Below are positions 62,623 to 64,000 of a stretch of 64,000 nucleotides of DNA, piece after piece. The translations under genes and the position numbers were made by a program. The first letter of the stretch is position 1; every line of letters starts with the position of its first letter. Origin of the DNA: REEB95 sp050729835 (lineage in GTDB: Bacteria; Pseudomonadota; Alphaproteobacteria; ATCC43930; CGMCC-115725). The stretch is taken from the NCBI GenBank assembly GCA_050729835.1, contig JBOHLS010000011.1, positions 1-64,000 on the forward strand, read 5' to 3'. A model generated the notes under the pieces. That model ran no database searches. It saw nothing but the letters and a program-made list of their open reading frames with translations, and was not told where the DNA came from.

Positions 62623-64000
62623 GTGAGCGACGTTCCCGTTCTCGTTGCCGGCGGCGGGCCGATCGGATTGGCCATGGCGGGCGAGCTGCGCCGTCGCGGC
62701 GTCGCCTTTCGTGCGGTCGAGCGCGCGGCGCAACGCACCGAGCTGTCGAAGGCGCTGGTGGTTTGGCCGCGCACGCTCGAGCTGTTCCGCCTGGCCGGCT
62801 GCGCCGACGATTTCACTACCGCCGGCCGGCCGATCCGCGAGGCGCAGCTCCGCGCCAATGGCCGCCTCATCGCCGAGATCGGCTTTGCCGGCATCGCCAC
62901 GCCCTATCCCTATGCGCTGTTCATCCCACAGAGCGAAACCGAGCGCCTGCTTGAGGAACATCTCGAACGTCTCGGCGGCCGGATGGAACGCACGGTCGAT
63001 CTGACATCCTTCGAGCCGAGACCGGACGGCGTCGTATGCACGCTGAGCCATGCCGGCAGCCGGACCGAGCGGGTCACCTGCGATTATCTCGTCGCCTGCG
63101 ACGGCGCGCACAGCGTGGTACGCCACGGACTCAAGCTCGACTTCGCCGGCGAGACCGAACCTGTTGCCTTCATGCTCGGCGACGTCAAGCTCGATGGCGC
63201 CGTCGAGGACAAGCTTCAGCTCTATTGGCACCGCAAAGGCGTGCTCGGGATCTTCCCGATGCAAAGCGGCCGGTTCCGCATCATCGCCGACCTCGGACCG
63301 GCGACAACGGCGCCGCAGGAAGCGACTCTCGACCTCATCCAATCGACCCTCGATCGGCGTGGCCCGAGCGGCGTGCGCGCCTACAATCCGGTGTGGCTCA
63401 GCCTGTTCCGCATCAACGACCGCAAGGTCGCGGATTATCGGCACGGCCGCGTCTTTCTCACCGGCGACGCCGCGCACATTCACAGCCCGGCCGGCGGCCA
63501 GGGCATGAACACCGGCATCCACGACGCCTTCAATCTGGCGTGGAAGCTGGCGCTGGCGATCAATGGCAAGGCCGGCGACCGCCTGCTGGCGACCTATTCG
63601 CCAGAGCGCAGCGCCGTCGGCGACATGGTGTTGCGCAATGCCGCGCGCCTGACGCAACTGGCGACGCTGCACCAGCACACCGCGCAGCTGCTGCGTAACC
63701 AGGCGGTCGCATTCTTGATGCGGTTCGCGGCGGTGCGCCGGGTCTTTGCGCGCACCATGACCGAGCTCGACATCCGCTATCCAAGAAGTGCGCTCAGCCA
63801 AGGCCGTCCCAGTAAGCGGCTGCGGCCCGGCGATCGGGCGCCCGACGCCGCAGCAACGGTAGACGGCCAGCGCCGGCAGCTCTTCGACGCGCTCAACCGC
63901 GACGGCTTTACCCTACTTGCCGTCGGCGCGGCCGAAGCGCCGGGCGCGGTCGAGCTGGCGGCGCGTTTCATGCCCTGGGTCAAGGCGGTGACGGTGTCGG
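62623..64000 (+). CDS. FAD-dependent aromatic monooxygenase, partial at right edge
   Basis: From GTG 62623 the frame stays open to the window end (459 codons). It shows the FAD-binding start VPVLVAGGGPIGLAMAGELR, AVERAAQRTELSKALVVWPR, DYLVACDGAHSVVRHGLKLD (the DG motif), and RVFLTGDAAHIHSPAGGQGM followed by NTGIHDAFNLAWKLALAING (the second FAD motif). The C-terminal part beginning RPGDRAPDA resembles the thioredoxin-like tail of MhpA- or PgaE-type hydroxylases. It probably hydroxylates an aromatic compound with NAD(P)H. The C terminus lies off the window. Confidence 0.88.
   Translation, partial: MSDVPVLVAGGGPIGLAMAGELRRRGVAFRAVERAAQRTELSKALVVWPRTLELFRLAGCADDFTTAGRPIREAQLRANGRLIAEIGFAGIATPYPYALFIPQSETERLLEEHLERLGGRMERTVDLTSFEPRPDGVVCTLSHAGSRTERVTCDYLVACDGAHSVVRHGLKLDFAGETEPVAFMLGDVKLDGAVEDKLQLYWHRKGVLGIFPMQSGRFRIIADLGPATTAPQEATLDLIQSTLDRRGPSGVRAYNPVWLSLFRINDRKVADYRHGRVFLTGDAAHIHSPAGGQGMNTGIHDAFNLAWKLALAINGKAGDRLLATYSPERSAVGDMVLRNAARLTQLATLHQHTAQLLRNQAVAFLMRFAAVRRVFARTMTELDIRYPRSALSQGRPSKRLRPGDRAPDAAATVDGQRRQLFDALNRDGFTLLAVGAAEAPGAVELAARFMPWVKAVTVS

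Overview
The window reads as one stretch of a high-GC alphaproteobacterial chromosome. This rests on gene content and gene order: the ChvG/ChvI sensor-regulator pair, an HPr kinase/RapZ/EIIA/HPr/EI phosphorelay without sugar permeases, FzlA, a TIGR02300-type protein divergent from aroA, DUF1150 next to a small heat-shock protein, the tsaE-amgK-murU-addB-addA-trxA block, and trpF-trpB-trpA-accD-folC. I cannot fix the order or genus from sequence alone. Coding density is very high, starts often overlap the preceding stop as ATGA or GTGA, and GTG or TTG starts are common.

Layout. 1-1536 is a lower-GC accessory patch: an IS21-like element end, a 5'-truncated GDT1 cation transporter and a histidine-rich membrane metal-transporter-like protein, lying against the 3' end of tRNA-Ser(GGA). 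1687-2402 holds two small unknown genes. 2406-14492 (minus strand) is a long translation and cell-envelope run: GT4, GT9, thrS, infC (apparently with an AUA start), a small secreted PepSY-like protein, rpmI, rplT, pheS, pheT, a frameshifted FkbM methyltransferase, lepA. 14514-22782 holds an alpha/beta hydrolase, an AhpD-like protein, an RND efflux pair with a TPR protein, fzlA and an NDUFA9-like Rossmann protein. 22911-29230 holds tRNA-Leu(CAG), an RNase D-like exonuclease and kdsD-lptC-lptA-lptB-rpoN-ptsN, which covers Kdo precursor synthesis, LPS export, sigma-54 and EIIA-Ntr.

29270-30785 holds a small heat-shock protein with DUF1150, apparently under a sigma-32-like promoter and an SD-sequestering hairpin, then tRNA-Ala(GGC) and the TIGR02300 protein. 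30968-41261 (plus strand) is a biosynthetic run: aroA-cmk-rpsA-ihfB-lapA-like-pyrF-trpF-trpB-trpA-accD-folC. 41266-50308 (minus) is trxA-addA-addB-murU-amgK-tsaE, covering dsDNA-break repair, MurNAc recycling and t6A tRNA modification. 50389-51399 is a ferredoxin/flavodoxin-NADP reductase. 51413-57776 (minus) is the regulatory PTS (ptsP, ptsH, EIIA-Man type, rapZ, hprK) followed by chvG-chvI. 58097-64000 (plus) holds an MFS transporter, a pyridoxamine-oxidase-like protein, pckA, a secreted alpha/beta hydrolase and an FAD monooxygenase that runs off the right edge.

I saw no CRISPR array, rRNA, phage module or recognisable new defence system. The least ordinary items are the truncated, IS-bounded metal-transport patch beside tRNA-Ser, the probable AUA start of infC, the PepSY-like gene inside the infC-rpmI-rplT run, the single-base frameshift in the FkbM gene, and the candidate RNA thermometer upstream of the heat-shock gene.
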